A DNA stretch of 27,828 bases from CAYTZA01 sp964442365 (GTDB lineage Bacteria; Patescibacteriota; Minisyncoccia; Phycocordibacterales; DAORIS01), in assembly GCA_964442365.1 (NCBI GenBank), contig CAYTZA010000006.1:1-27828 (forward strand). Direction: 5' to 3'. The notes under the pieces are model-generated. The model made no database searches. It saw only the letters and a list, made by a program, of their open reading frames with translations, and was not told the origin of the DNA. Numbering within the stretch: position 1 is the first letter of the stretch; each line of letters starts with the position of its first letter. The position numbers were made by a program, and so were the translations under genes. This document shows positions 9,101 through 16,187 of this stretch, piece by piece.

Positions 9101-9315
9101 AAGAAGTTAAACCATTTATCACACAAAAAGGTGATAAAATGTTTTTTATAAAAATCGGAGATTATACTGGCACACTTGAAGGCGTCATATTTCCAAAGTT
9201 AGCCAAAGAACATGAAAAAATTATTCTCCCAGAAAGCTGTGTGGCTCTCAAAGGTAGGCTATCTTTACGAAACGGTGCCATGAACCTTGTCGTAGAGAAA
9301 ATGAAAGCTATTTGA
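6136..9315 (+). CDS. dnaE: DNA polymerase III subunit alpha
   Basis: Catalytic subunit of the replicative polymerase, 1059 aa, DnaE type. Domain order: PHP (1-about 270), palm/fingers with catalytic aspartates D396 and D398 (PDIDMDY) and D556 (KFDFLG), helix-hairpin-helix region (about 830-880), and a C-terminal OB fold (MTAIVYGMLEE ... MNLVVEKMKAI). GSVAGSIVTYLAG is the polymerase glycine-rich motif. In the PHP domain, H10 and H12 remain, but canonical metal-ligand positions are changed: N19 (usual LLDG Asp), N44 (usual TDHGN His), D69 (usual Glu) and Tyr at about 213 in HDVYYL (usual DVHYL). Intrinsic proofreading is therefore unlikely. There is no Shine-Dalgarno sequence. The last 8 nt overlap the end of the convergent gene. 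Confidence 0.97.
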   Translation: MSLPKFTHLHVHSHYSLLNALPKIPDLVKYAKEQGMDSVALTDNGNLYGAIEFYKECEKQGIKPILGIDAYVALRTRRDKEPRIDNRSYRLVLIAQNKEGYKNLIKLVTASQIEGFYYKPRLDRELMEKHKTDLVCILPSFSSEISAALKNNDTTKAKESLEFYKKTYGTDNTFLEITHHPEIEGHKELMQQIIELGKETNTPLIATHDVYYLKPEDKSARTTLLSIQTNGDGDNKFGNQGDFEFISEAQAHEYFKDIPEALENTTRIAERCALKLELGKWLFPNFPLPEGQTHDDYLREVVYKGIERRKLELTNIAKTRIEYELKVIRDKGYAPYFLVVYDLLRYAHEHNILTNIRGSVAGSIVTYLAGITNVNPLEYKLPFERFLNPERPSAPDIDMDYADNRRDEVIEYARKTYGQDKVAQIGTFGTMMARGAVRDVARALGFPYATGDTISKLIPLGAQGFPMTIDHAIEITPELKELYTKDEDSRAIIDMAKKIEGCARHISVHAAGVVISPIPLNEIVPLQLDTKGDEKIITQYDMHSVDENSAGLLKFDFLGIKNLAILADAVALVKKIENIEVDIENVPLEDPKTFAMLARGETTGLFQLNGSGMTKYLKELKPSTIHDINAMVALYRPGPIDSIPQYIERKHNPGLIRYLDPRMKSILSQSYGVITYQDDVMMIAIELAGYSWLEADKLRKAMGKKIPAEMEAQKEKLKAGLLAGGMSQEKIDELWKLIEPFAAYGFNKAHAASYGRVSYQTAYMKANFPAPYMSAVMTADSGDVEKIAEFVAECKRMRMEVLPPDINESFSAFTVVKKTGEPDKIRFGLTTIKNFGEGIADAIIKERKKGGPFKTLANFFERVTDRNLNKKSVEALIKSGALDTLGERGSMLANLEALLSFNKEHRGSDGHDSLFGGIDTPVFDLKLAPAPKAEKEEMLLWEKELLGLYISGHPLDKHHEKLAKVEMNIKQIKETLREGMTAIVYGMLEEVKPFITQKGDKMFFIKIGDYTGTLEGVIFPKLAKEHEKIILPESCVALKGRLSLRNGAMNLVVEKMKAI

Positions 9316-10477
9316 TTTCAGACACCAAAGGAACTTCACTCTCTACTCTTTCCAATTCAAATTTGATACGTCCAATCTGTTGTCCTCTTGGAGTTATGAT
9401 ATTTACGCGCCATTTACCAGAGAAAATATTTCTACTATGTGAATAAGTTCTAAATCCCTCATCACGACCACCCAAAATAGATAACCCTATCTTTTCATAA
9501 TCTATCCATTGTTCTTTTGAATCATCGTAATATTGCCACACATGAAAAATATCTTGTTTCAAATTTGTTGGAGCAAAAATAGCACTATACACATAAATAG
9601 TCTTACCTGTTTGAATTTTGATAGTCTGGGAAGATCTAAAAAAATCAATTATTTTTTGATCTAATTCTCTATTTTCAAATGAAACAACATATTCTCCTTG
9701 ACTGTTTTTTACAATCGAATGAAAAACTCCAGCATCTTTTAAAGACAATGGAATTGGTGGAATAATATTATAAAAATATAACCAGTTTATAACGATATAT
9801 ATACTACCTATACTTAAAAACAATAAGATTTTACTCTTTCTAAATCTTTCTCTCGTAAAAAATGACAATACTCTAATAAAAATCCAAATCAAAATAAGAC
9901 TAAACAAACCACTCAATATAAACATATCGTCTCCTATACGATGGAAAATAACCGGAACTACATATATGGCAAAAGAGAAAGTGGCAATAAACAAAACACT
10001 AATCTGAAATGTTAAACGTAAATAGTGTCTTTTAAATAATTCATTGAATATAAATACTGCAGCCAATAAAGCCAGAAACGGCCAACTTGTTGCTAGTGTT
10101 GCACTTCTAAAATAAAAGACGATAAAGGTACTAAAGAGTCCTCCAAAAGCAAACTGAATAAACATGATGAGCCAAAAATGAATTTTGTTTTCTGTCCAAT
10201 GAGCCTTTTCCCCTTCCTCTTCTTCGTATTCTTCATCTCTATATTTAGAAACTCTTCTCTTTTCATAAAAGTTTAAAATAATAATACCAAGACCAGCAAC
10301 AAGAAGATGCGAAATAATCCAGACATTTTCCCAGAACATATCTATTCTTTTCAAAGTAACTGCATCAAAAATAAAGCCAGCAACCAAAGAAAGTGACCCA
10401 AAAATTCTTTCATTTCGTGCATACCAGTTTTGCAATCTAGCAATAGGAGAAAATATACCCATAGATAAACAAATCAT
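9308..10477 (-). CDS. Multi-pass membrane protein with C-terminal DUF2914-like domain
   Basis: A 389-aa protein. The N-terminal 240 residues hold about eight hydrophobic segments, interrupted by a highly acidic cytoplasmic loop (RDEEYEEEEGEK, near 80-92). The C-terminal about 145 residues resemble DUF2914 as I remember it: PPIPLSLKDAGVFHSIV, YVYSAIFAPT, HVWQYYD, GGRDEGFRTYS, GKWRVNIITPRGQQIGRIKF. The function of that domain is not established; its place after membrane segments suggests an extracytoplasmic, beta-rich module. The start is uncertain: ATG 10477 or ATG 10462 (MGIFSPIARL), neither with a Shine-Dalgarno sequence. It is divergent from thrS and overlaps the end of dnaE by 8 nt. Confidence 0.8.
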   Translation of the reverse strand: MICLSMGIFSPIARLQNWYARNERIFGSLSLVAGFIFDAVTLKRIDMFWENVWIISHLLVAGLGIIILNFYEKRRVSKYRDEEYEEEEGEKAHWTENKIHFWLIMFIQFAFGGLFSTFIVFYFRSATLATSWPFLALLAAVFIFNELFKRHYLRLTFQISVLFIATFSFAIYVVPVIFHRIGDDMFILSGLFSLILIWIFIRVLSFFTRERFRKSKILLFLSIGSIYIVINWLYFYNIIPPIPLSLKDAGVFHSIVKNSQGEYVVSFENRELDQKIIDFFRSSQTIKIQTGKTIYVYSAIFAPTNLKQDIFHVWQYYDDSKEQWIDYEKIGLSILGGRDEGFRTYSHSRNIFSGKWRVNIITPRGQQIGRIKFELERVESEVPLVSEIK

Positions 10478-10505
10478 ACCATGTGCAGGTATGAGATGAA
10501 AAAGG

Positions 10506-10511
10506 TATAAA
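10506..10511 (+). promoter_or_regulatory. -10 box of thrS
   Basis: TATAAA ending 11 nt before the thrS ATG at 10523; no Shine-Dalgarno sequence lies between. The -35 element is unclear. Confidence 0.4.
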
Positions 10512-10522
10512 AACCTGTTAGT

Positions 10523-12280
10523 ATGTACTTCATGAAATCACCATCATCACTAGAACACAAAAGACACTCTCTAGCGCATCTATTAGCTGCAGCTGTTACA
10601 AGTCTATACCCTGATACACTCAATACTATTGGACCAGCAATAGACAATGGTTTTTATTATGATTTTGAATTTGAGACACCGATCACCGAAACAGATTTAA
10701 AAAAGATCGAAAAGAAGATGCGAGAAATATTACCCCAATGGACTGACTTTATAAAAAAAGAAGTCACTGTCGAAGAGGCTCGTACTCTCTTTATGAATAA
10801 TCCATACAAATTGGAACTTGTTGAAGAGATTTCTGCTAAAAAAGAACCGATTACTCTCTATGAATCAGGTAAAGATCGTTTTGCTTTTACTGATCTTTGT
10901 CGTGGTGGTCATGTAGAATCTATGAAAGAAATTTCTTCTGATTCTTTTAAACTTGAACGTATTGCTGGAGCATATTGGCGTGGAGATGAAACAAAACCAA
11001 TGCTCACACGTATTTATGGTTTGGCATTTGAAACAAAAGAAGATCTTGATGCATATATTCTCCAACAAGAAGAAGCCCGAAAAAGAGATCACAGAAAAAT
11101 CGGCAAAGAAATGAAACTATTCAGTATCTCTCCACTAGTTGGCTCAGGACTCCCTCTTATACAACCTCGTGGCATGATTATTCGTAAATCTATAGAAGAC
11201 TATCTTTGGTCTCTACACAAAGATCGTGGCTATGATCGAGTATGGACTCCTCATATAGGTAAAGAAGATTTGTATATCACTTCAGGACATGCTGCTAAAT
11301 TTGGTGACGAACTATTTCGAGTACAAGGCAAAGAAGAGGCTTTTATCCTAAAACCCATGAACTGTCCTCATCACATGCAGATATTTTCTGACAATCAGTT
11401 TTCATATCGTGATATGCCTATTAGATACTTTGAACCAGCTACTGTATATCGTGACGAGAAAACTGGCCAACTCGCTGGACTTACTCGTGTTAGAGCTATC
11501 ACCCAAGACGATGGGCACCTTTTTTGCCGTACGACACAAATTGGAGAAGAAGTATCAACTATTGTAGAGATTATTAAAACATTTTATGACCGTGTTGGCA
11601 TGATGAGTGATTACTGGGTACGACTTTCAGTACGAGGCACCGATAAATCTGCATATCTTGGTGGTGATGAAATTTGGAATCAAGCTGAAAAAGCTCTTGA
11701 AGATGCGGCTATAAAAAACAAATTGAACTACAAGAGAGGCGAAGGAGAAGCAGCTTTCTACGGACCAAAACTAGACTTTATGTTTAAAGACTCTATTGGT
11801 CGTGAATGGCAACTAGCAACTATACAGTGTGATTTCAATTTACCAGAACGTTTTGATCTTAGTTTTATCAACGAAAAAGGTGAAAAGGAACGTCCTGTTG
11901 TTATACACCGAGCTATCTCTGGATCACTTGAAAGATTCATGGGTATTTTGATTGAACACTATGCAGGAAACTTCCCTGTCTGGCTCTCTCCTGTACAAGT
12001 TGAGATTATTCCTGTTGGAGAAACGCATTTTGATACTGCTATCACTATAGCTAATAATCTAAAAACTCACGATGTACGTGCTCATGCAGATACAGGAAAA
12101 GACGGTCTTGGTAAAAAGATCAGACAAACAAAAGTAGACAAGACTCCATATTGGATTGTTATTGGTGATACAGAAGTAGCAAATAATACATACAATCTAG
12201 AACACCGTTCTGGTTCAAAAGTTGAAGGTTTAAGTATAGAAAAGATCACAGAAATTCTTTTGGAAGAAAATAAAAAGTAA
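10523..12280 (+). CDS. thrS: Threonyl-tRNA synthetase lacking the TGS domain
   Basis: Charges tRNA-Thr with threonine. The 585-aa protein starts directly in the editing domain: HSLAH (H15, H19) and CRGGHV are the editing-site motifs, so the N-terminal TGS domain of about 60 residues found in E. coli ThrRS is missing. The class II catalytic core follows, with zinc ligands in MNCPHH, DDGHLF and VIHRAISGS, motif 2 near RDEKTGQLAGLTRVR, and motif 3 in SGSLERFMGILIEHY. The anticodon-binding domain is at about 485-585 (VQVIPVG-like VQVEIIPVG, ADTGKDGLGKKIR). The start could also be ATG 10532. A tRNA-Thr(UGU) gene is in the same window. Downstream is a hairpin that mainly serves the convergent gene. 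Confidence 0.97.
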   Translation: MYFMKSPSSLEHKRHSLAHLLAAAVTSLYPDTLNTIGPAIDNGFYYDFEFETPITETDLKKIEKKMREILPQWTDFIKKEVTVEEARTLFMNNPYKLELVEEISAKKEPITLYESGKDRFAFTDLCRGGHVESMKEISSDSFKLERIAGAYWRGDETKPMLTRIYGLAFETKEDLDAYILQQEEARKRDHRKIGKEMKLFSISPLVGSGLPLIQPRGMIIRKSIEDYLWSLHKDRGYDRVWTPHIGKEDLYITSGHAAKFGDELFRVQGKEEAFILKPMNCPHHMQIFSDNQFSYRDMPIRYFEPATVYRDEKTGQLAGLTRVRAITQDDGHLFCRTTQIGEEVSTIVEIIKTFYDRVGMMSDYWVRLSVRGTDKSAYLGGDEIWNQAEKALEDAAIKNKLNYKRGEGEAAFYGPKLDFMFKDSIGREWQLATIQCDFNLPERFDLSFINEKGEKERPVVIHRAISGSLERFMGILIEHYAGNFPVWLSPVQVEIIPVGETHFDTAITIANNLKTHDVRAHADTGKDGLGKKIRQTKVDKTPYWIVIGDTEVANNTYNLEHRSGSKVEGLSIEKITEILLEENKK

Positions 12281-12297
12281 TTTTAAATAAAAAAAGA

Positions 12298-12315
12298 CCC
12301 CCGATTTCTCGGGGG
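12298..12315 (-). terminator. Intrinsic terminator of the 12347-12769 gene
   Basis: Stem CCCCCG/CGGGGG with a 6-nt loop; on the minus strand it is followed by TCTTTTTTTATTT. On the plus strand the hairpin follows thrS but lacks a T-tract, so it is oriented for the minus-strand gene. Confidence 0.88.
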
Positions 12316-12346
12316 CACAAAATAATTTACAGATAGACCACAGGAT

Positions 12347-12769
12347 TCAGACCTGAAGAGTAACCAGAAGATTCCTGAGCATCTCTGTACTCATACCAAG
12401 CTCATTGGCAACCTCAGAAAGATTGCCCCTGTGCTGTAGGCAAAGTCCTTTGACATAGCGACTGTCAGCGAGATCCTTGTTGTTAAACCTCACAACATAC
12501 CACTGACGTTGTCGCGCATTTGCACCGAGGGGAATATTGTTCTCGCGACACCACTGGACAAAGCGCACTTCGGTCACACCGAGCTTTTTTGCTTCTGACA
12601 CCAACTCACTGAGAGTTTTACCTCCCATAGTAAGGGCGAGAGCAACAGCTTCCGTCCTTCCCCCAGGTATTTCGTGCAGATCCAAACAACGACGTGCGTG
12701 ACGATTCCTCCTTTCACGCAAAGAGTCACCTCGTCCCAAATCCGACCGACGACTGATCACCTGAGTCAC
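12347..12769 (-). CDS. Small putative DNA-binding protein, paralogue of the 12900-13421 product (orphan cassette gene 3)
   Basis: A 140-aa protein from GTG 12769, preceded by AGAGAGG (12779-12785). An in-frame TTG at 12838 would give 163 aa but would translate the hairpin leader, so I prefer GTG. The N-terminus is very basic (SLRERRNRHARRC). The middle has GGKTL (49-53), WCR (73-75), WYVVR (90-94) and LAD (100-102). The last 25 residues (GNLSEVANELGMSTEMLRNLL) look like a helix-turn-helix. The same motif order and spacing occur in the neighbouring gene, so the two define a small family. DNA binding is inferred from the basic and helix-turn-helix-like character. I know no named family with this combination. 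Confidence 0.75.
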   Translation of the reverse strand: MTQVISRRSDLGRGDSLRERRNRHARRCLDLHEIPGGRTEAVALALTMGGKTLSELVSEAKKLGVTEVRFVQWCRENNIPLGANARQRQWYVVRFNNKDLADSRYVKGLCLQHRGNLSEVANELGMSTEMLRNLLVTLQV

Positions 12770-12789
12770 AGTTACCTGCCTCTCTAAAA

Positions 12790-12872
12790 AAGAACCCTTG
12801 CGAGTAGTGGCAACCTTGCCTCCACTCGACTTTTTCAAATATAATTATAGCATGAATTTTATATAAAAGCAA
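12790..12872 (-). promoter_or_regulatory. Promoter and structured leader, repeat copy B
   Basis: Minus strand: -35 TTGCTT (12867-12872), 17-nt spacer, -10 TATAAT (12844-12849), then a leader. The core 12790-12853 matches copy A (6001-6064) at 61 of 64 positions, while the -10/-35 spacer has diverged. The hairpin at 12801-12828 has arms CGAGTGG-A-GGCA and TGCC-A-CTACTCG with loop AGGT, followed by CAAGGGTTCTTTTTTA and the Shine-Dalgarno sequence. Confidence 0.85.
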
Positions 12873-12890
12873 ATAAATGCGCTTAAAAAA

Positions 12891-12912
12891 AGACCCCTTT
12901 TATTTAGGGTCT
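12891..12912 (-). terminator. Intrinsic terminator containing the stop codon of the 12900-13421 gene
   Basis: Minus-strand stem AGACCC (12907-12912) with GGGTCT (12891-12896), followed by TTTTTTTAAG. The TAA stop (12900-12902) lies in the hairpin loop, so the last sense codons form the 5' arm. Confidence 0.85.
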
Positions 12913-13421
12913 GTGGTTTTGTTGATTTCGTAAACAGTCAAGAAATCTCTCAATTCAGATGAGTCCTTGATCTTAAAGATATCCATGAGTTTCTTTTTAT
13001 CACTCCCAAACTCTTGCAGAGTCCTGGAAATGAAATCCTCATCAGCTAGTTTCGGGTTTCCATACCTAACTGCGTACCAAGACAACTTTCTTTGCGAGGG
13101 AGCGTTGCTGAAACCATGCTTTCTGCACCAAGAAAATACCTGCACCAAAGACATGGTTGGAAATAGAACATTGACATCTTCCAACGTCTTACCGCCTTCG
13201 GTCAAGAGATACTTGACCTCTTCAGGATCGAGTATTCCAGGTTTTTTGATTACTAAATTCTTCTCATGTTCTCTGCGTAAATTCAATTTAAGCCTGATAC
13301 TTCTGACTCTCCTAACGCTGATTTTTAGATGCCTGGACATCTCCTTGTCAGTCAGATTGGACCAGTTCTCAGAGACATACCCACCATACTGAACAGAATC
13401 ATTTTCTGTGTGAATAACCAT
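12900..13421 (-). CDS. Small putative DNA-binding protein, paralogue of the 12347-12769 product (orphan cassette gene 4)
   Basis: A 173-aa protein. The N-terminus has a helix-turn-helix-like stretch (LTDKEMSRHLKISVRRVRSI, 23-42) resembling sigma-region-4 or Fis-type helices. The C-terminal half repeats the pattern of the neighbouring gene: EGGKTL (75-80), FSWCR (96-100), QRKLSWYAVR (110-119), KLAD (124-127), then a leucine-rich end SSELRDFLTVYEI. The start ATG 13421 has AAAGGGAG (13428-13435) 6 nt upstream. The gene has its own promoter and a terminator enclosing its stop codon, so it is transcribed separately from its paralogue although both are on the minus strand. A transcription-factor role is an inference. 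Confidence 0.78.
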   Translation of the reverse strand: MVIHTENDSVQYGGYVSENWSNLTDKEMSRHLKISVRRVRSIRLKLNLRREHEKNLVIKKPGILDPEEVKYLLTEGGKTLEDVNVLFPTMSLVQVFSWCRKHGFSNAPSQRKLSWYAVRYGNPKLADEDFISRTLQEFGSDKKKLMDIFKIKDSSELRDFLTVYEINKTTDPK

Positions 13422-13472
13422 GGATATCTCCCTTTAATTTGAGGTTGGTTCTACAAAGATCAATACAACGAG

Positions 13473-13501
13473 ATACTACAGTACCAATAGAATTAATGCA
13501 A
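13473..13501 (-). promoter_or_regulatory. Promoter of the 12900-13421 gene
   Basis: Minus-strand TTGCAT (13496-13501) and TAGTAT (13473-13478) with a 17-nt spacer, giving a leader of about 45 nt that ends in the Shine-Dalgarno site. The -35 box directly abuts the terminator of the upstream surface-protein gene. Confidence 0.55.
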
Positions 13502-13502
13502 A

Positions 13503-13532
13503 ACCGCCCCCGAGATATTCTCTAAGAGCGGT
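13503..13532 (-). terminator. Probable terminator of the 855-aa surface protein gene
   Basis: Minus-strand outer stem ACCGC/GCGGT and inner stem GAGA-ATA-TCTC, followed by a short TTTTGC tail. It lies 39 nt after the gene's stop codon. Confidence 0.55.
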
Positions 13533-13571
13533 CTTGTATTGTTTAAGGATAGCCCCGACGATAGTATATCT

Positions 13572-16139
13572 TTACATATGTGGATATACTTTATGAACCA
13601 TATCTCGAGTGATAAGTGTCCACTCACCTTTTGCCTCAGACAAAAGAATTTGATCGATTACTATTTTTGTCCAACTTAGATTACCTTGTGAAGCATCGAT
13701 AATTAAAGAGATAGCATCAGCTGAAATTGAAGCACTTTTAGTACGAGCATAATCCTCTATAGATTCTGCATAGACAGTTCTCTGGTCTACTGAAGAATTT
13801 TGTTCTTCATGAGGTAAGGATACTGAAGCATATGCAAGTACTGATTGTTTTGAACGATATGAATAATATACATATATAACTGAACCAATAATAGTCATGA
13901 GTATAAATGCAATTGCGGCATTTTCCTTAAGACCTGTATAAGGGACCTGGGCGAGATAAACACCTGCAACTTGAGGAACGACTGTTGAACCCTGAGATAC
14001 ACTAACTGTTGTTGTAGCTGTTGCTACTGAAGTAGGAGTAGCTACAGATGTTGGAGCAGGAGGATTTCCTCCACCACCGCCACCGCCACCTCCACCATTT
14101 GAAACAGGAAGTGAACATGTTGCAGTACGAGAAAGACCCGATACTGTAGCAACGATAGTTGCATCTTTAGTGCCTACAGTTGTATAAGCTTTTGATACTG
14201 AAGGAGTCGTACCTGTAAGTCCGTCTGTACCTGACCAAAGATAAGAAATTGTACGAGATGGAACAGTGTATATAGCACCTACAGCATCGATATCAGCTCC
14301 GGCAAAAGACAAAGCTGAACCAGTAGGAATACCAGCAGGTACACCACCCACACTACGAGCATCGATAAGACGCACTTCACTAAAATGTAGTACTCCGGCA
14401 GAAAAACCTGGAAGTGCTGTATCTATATCAACACCCTTAACACTACCGCCAATACTACCAATAGAAATAAATCCGTCTGCACCAATTGTCTTACCAGCTT
14501 GTATCAAAATTGCACTTGTACTTGCTGTTGGACGAACAGACACTAAAACATCCTCTACAATCGTACCTGTTTCAAAAATCCATAAGTCAAAGTTTGAAGA
14601 CGCACTGTTTGTAAGAAGATTATCACTGAAACCAAGAGTGAGCATACCACCATATCCAAGAGAATATGATCCAGTACCACCAGTAGTTGTATTGGCCAGA
14701 TAATTTGGCGTACCAAGAGCAGAGGCTGGATTTAAAAAGTTAGGATTTGTTGCGACAGGACCACCACCATAAAGAGGGTTAGATGAAATCACACGATCCG
14801 CAAAACTCATGAGACCAGCAGGAAACGTTACCCCACCGATTGTCATACTTTGATTGTATGTCGTAGATGTAGCTGTAAAAGGGCTACCGTCTGGATTAGT
14901 AAGTGTAGAATTCCATGTCACTGTATCATTTACACGAGCACTAGATGGTGTTGCTGAACATACAAGTGAAAAATCAACATCGACTTTTTCTACGATAGTA
15001 GCAGAACAATCTGCTGTAGCAGAAACACCTTGATACAAAGCTGTAACTGTAGCATTTTTGACTCCTGCTGTAGTATAAGTTTTTGTTGTACTTTTTGTTG
15101 AAGCACTAAGTCCGTCAGTACCTGTCCAGGTATACAAAGTAGAACTAGAAGCTGTTCCTGTAACACTAGCACTCCATACAATAGGAGTTCCTGGATATGC
15201 TACTGAAGGTGAGGCTGAACATGTCATAGCAAGTGTTGATTGTGTAGGAGCAATACACAATGCTTTACCAGTAGAAAAAATCTTCTTTTCACGAAGAGCA
15301 CCTTTATAATCAACAGGCGCATTGTTTGCAGTAAGTGCTTCTCCAGTAAATACGTAGTTTTCATATACACAAGAAGGCACATCAACAGTAAGAGTCACAG
15401 TTTGACCTGGACCAATTGTTGTAGTATCTGAATCAAACAATGTTCGATTTACAGTCGATGTTGAATACACGTTATACGAAGCAAGACCTACTTTATAACT
15501 ACATGTTGTAGAATTGTTTGTAAGTTTTCCTTGTGTTTCTCCAAACAGAGAACCTGTCACATCAGCCAAGGGATTTGATATACAAACAGCCGATGTGGTA
15601 GTTGCTGTAGTTGTTGCTGTGGTAGTTGCCACAGGAGTAGTATCCACTACAGTAGTACAAAAATTATCATTGTCTATTCTCCATTCACCAACAAGAATAC
15701 GATTACCGTACTCAACATAACCAGAAGGAATTGCTTCTCCTTGAAACAAGTCGATTTGATATGCACAAGCAGGAACATCTACAGAAAGGGTTAGAGTTTC
15801 ACCTGGAGCAATAATACGAATATCAGTGTCAAAAAGAGTTTGATTATACAAACCTTTTTCTATCATTTTATAAGAAGCGAGACCTACTTTATAACTACAA
15901 GTTTCAGAAGTATTATGAACACGACCTTGATCAGCGCCGATCAAACTACCCTGTAAGTCTGCACTGGCTTGAGCTATTGAAGAACACACCACGGTAGTTG
16001 TTGTGGTTGTTGAACTTGTAGTACTTGCAGTATCAGCATTTACAGAATAACCAAAACCAGCAAGAGACAATCCTGCGATAAAGAAAAATCCTAAAACAAT
16101 ATTTGGAATGCGCTGTTTAAAGATGTGTGTGTAATTCAT
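13572..16139 (-). CDS. PKD-like surface protein with sorting-like VPYTG motif and long cytoplasmic tail
   Basis: An 855-aa secreted, anchored protein. A signal peptide or anchor occupies about 13-35 (IVLGFFFIAGLSLAGFGYSV). Two homologous modules of about 100 residues follow, each with TCSYKVGLASY, TLFD and a PGxTxTLxVDVPxCxY strand. Two PKD-like domains come next (TYTWTGTDGL-type, with YTTAGVKNATVTA and YTTVGTKDATIVA), with a longer beta-rich module between them. A Gly9 linker and Thr/Ser-rich stretch lead to VPYTG (732-736), a hydrophobic segment (741-759), SYRSK, and then about 90 residues on the cytoplasmic side ending in SWTKIVIDQILLSEAKGEWTL. The neighbouring sortase may process VPYTG. 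Such a long tail is unusual for a sortase substrate. Confidence 0.85.
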   Translation of the reverse strand: MNYTHIFKQRIPNIVLGFFFIAGLSLAGFGYSVNADTASTTSSTTTTTTVVCSSIAQASADLQGSLIGADQGRVHNTSETCSYKVGLASYKMIEKGLYNQTLFDTDIRIIAPGETLTLSVDVPACAYQIDLFQGEAIPSGYVEYGNRILVGEWRIDNDNFCTTVVDTTPVATTTATTTATTTSAVCISNPLADVTGSLFGETQGKLTNNSTTCSYKVGLASYNVYSTSTVNRTLFDSDTTTIGPGQTVTLTVDVPSCVYENYVFTGEALTANNAPVDYKGALREKKIFSTGKALCIAPTQSTLAMTCSASPSVAYPGTPIVWSASVTGTASSSTLYTWTGTDGLSASTKSTTKTYTTAGVKNATVTALYQGVSATADCSATIVEKVDVDFSLVCSATPSSARVNDTVTWNSTLTNPDGSPFTATSTTYNQSMTIGGVTFPAGLMSFADRVISSNPLYGGGPVATNPNFLNPASALGTPNYLANTTTGGTGSYSLGYGGMLTLGFSDNLLTNSASSNFDLWIFETGTIVEDVLVSVRPTASTSAILIQAGKTIGADGFISIGSIGGSVKGVDIDTALPGFSAGVLHFSEVRLIDARSVGGVPAGIPTGSALSFAGADIDAVGAIYTVPSRTISYLWSGTDGLTGTTPSVSKAYTTVGTKDATIVATVSGLSRTATCSLPVSNGGGGGGGGGGNPPAPTSVATPTSVATATTTVSVSQGSTVVPQVAGVYLAQVPYTGLKENAAIAFILMTIIGSVIYVYYSYRSKQSVLAYASVSLPHEEQNSSVDQRTVYAESIEDYARTKSASISADAISLIIDASQGNLSWTKIVIDQILLSEAKGEWTLITRDMVHKVYPHM

Positions 16140-16154
16140 AATGTTTAGATTTAT

Positions 16155-16184
16155 ATTATATCACAACTAATAGATGTATGTCAA
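16155..16184 (-). promoter_or_regulatory. Promoter of the 855-aa surface protein gene
   Basis: Minus-strand consensus TTGACA (16179-16184) and TATAAT (16155-16160) with an 18-nt spacer; the -10 box ends 15 nt before the ATG. The gene can therefore be transcribed independently of the sortase gene upstream. Confidence 0.75.
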
Positions 16185-16187
16185 ATA

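Noticed and set aside
8412..9126. Long antisense open frames within dnaE
   Set aside because: They have serine/arginine-rich shadow translations, no start signals, and lie opposite a strongly conserved coding frame.
6136..9315. Possible alternative genetic code (UGA recoding, as in some CPR lineages)
   Set aside because: Genes such as dnaE and pheS end with UGA at family-appropriate positions, tryptophan is UGG, and no conserved protein needs read-through of UGA.
12770..12838. In-frame extension of the 12347 gene to a TTG at 12838
   Set aside because: It would translate the leader hairpin that is also present before an unrelated gene; a Shine-Dalgarno-like AGAGAGG sits directly before GTG 12769. 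A short frame can be read through copy A as well, but nothing points to selection on the peptide.
14020..14095. Low-complexity repeat (Gly9 and Thr/Val codons), also Thr-rich triplet runs near 15595-15650
   Set aside because: They are linker-coding repeats inside the surface protein, not a CRISPR array or a minisatellite; no regularly spaced direct repeats exist in the window.
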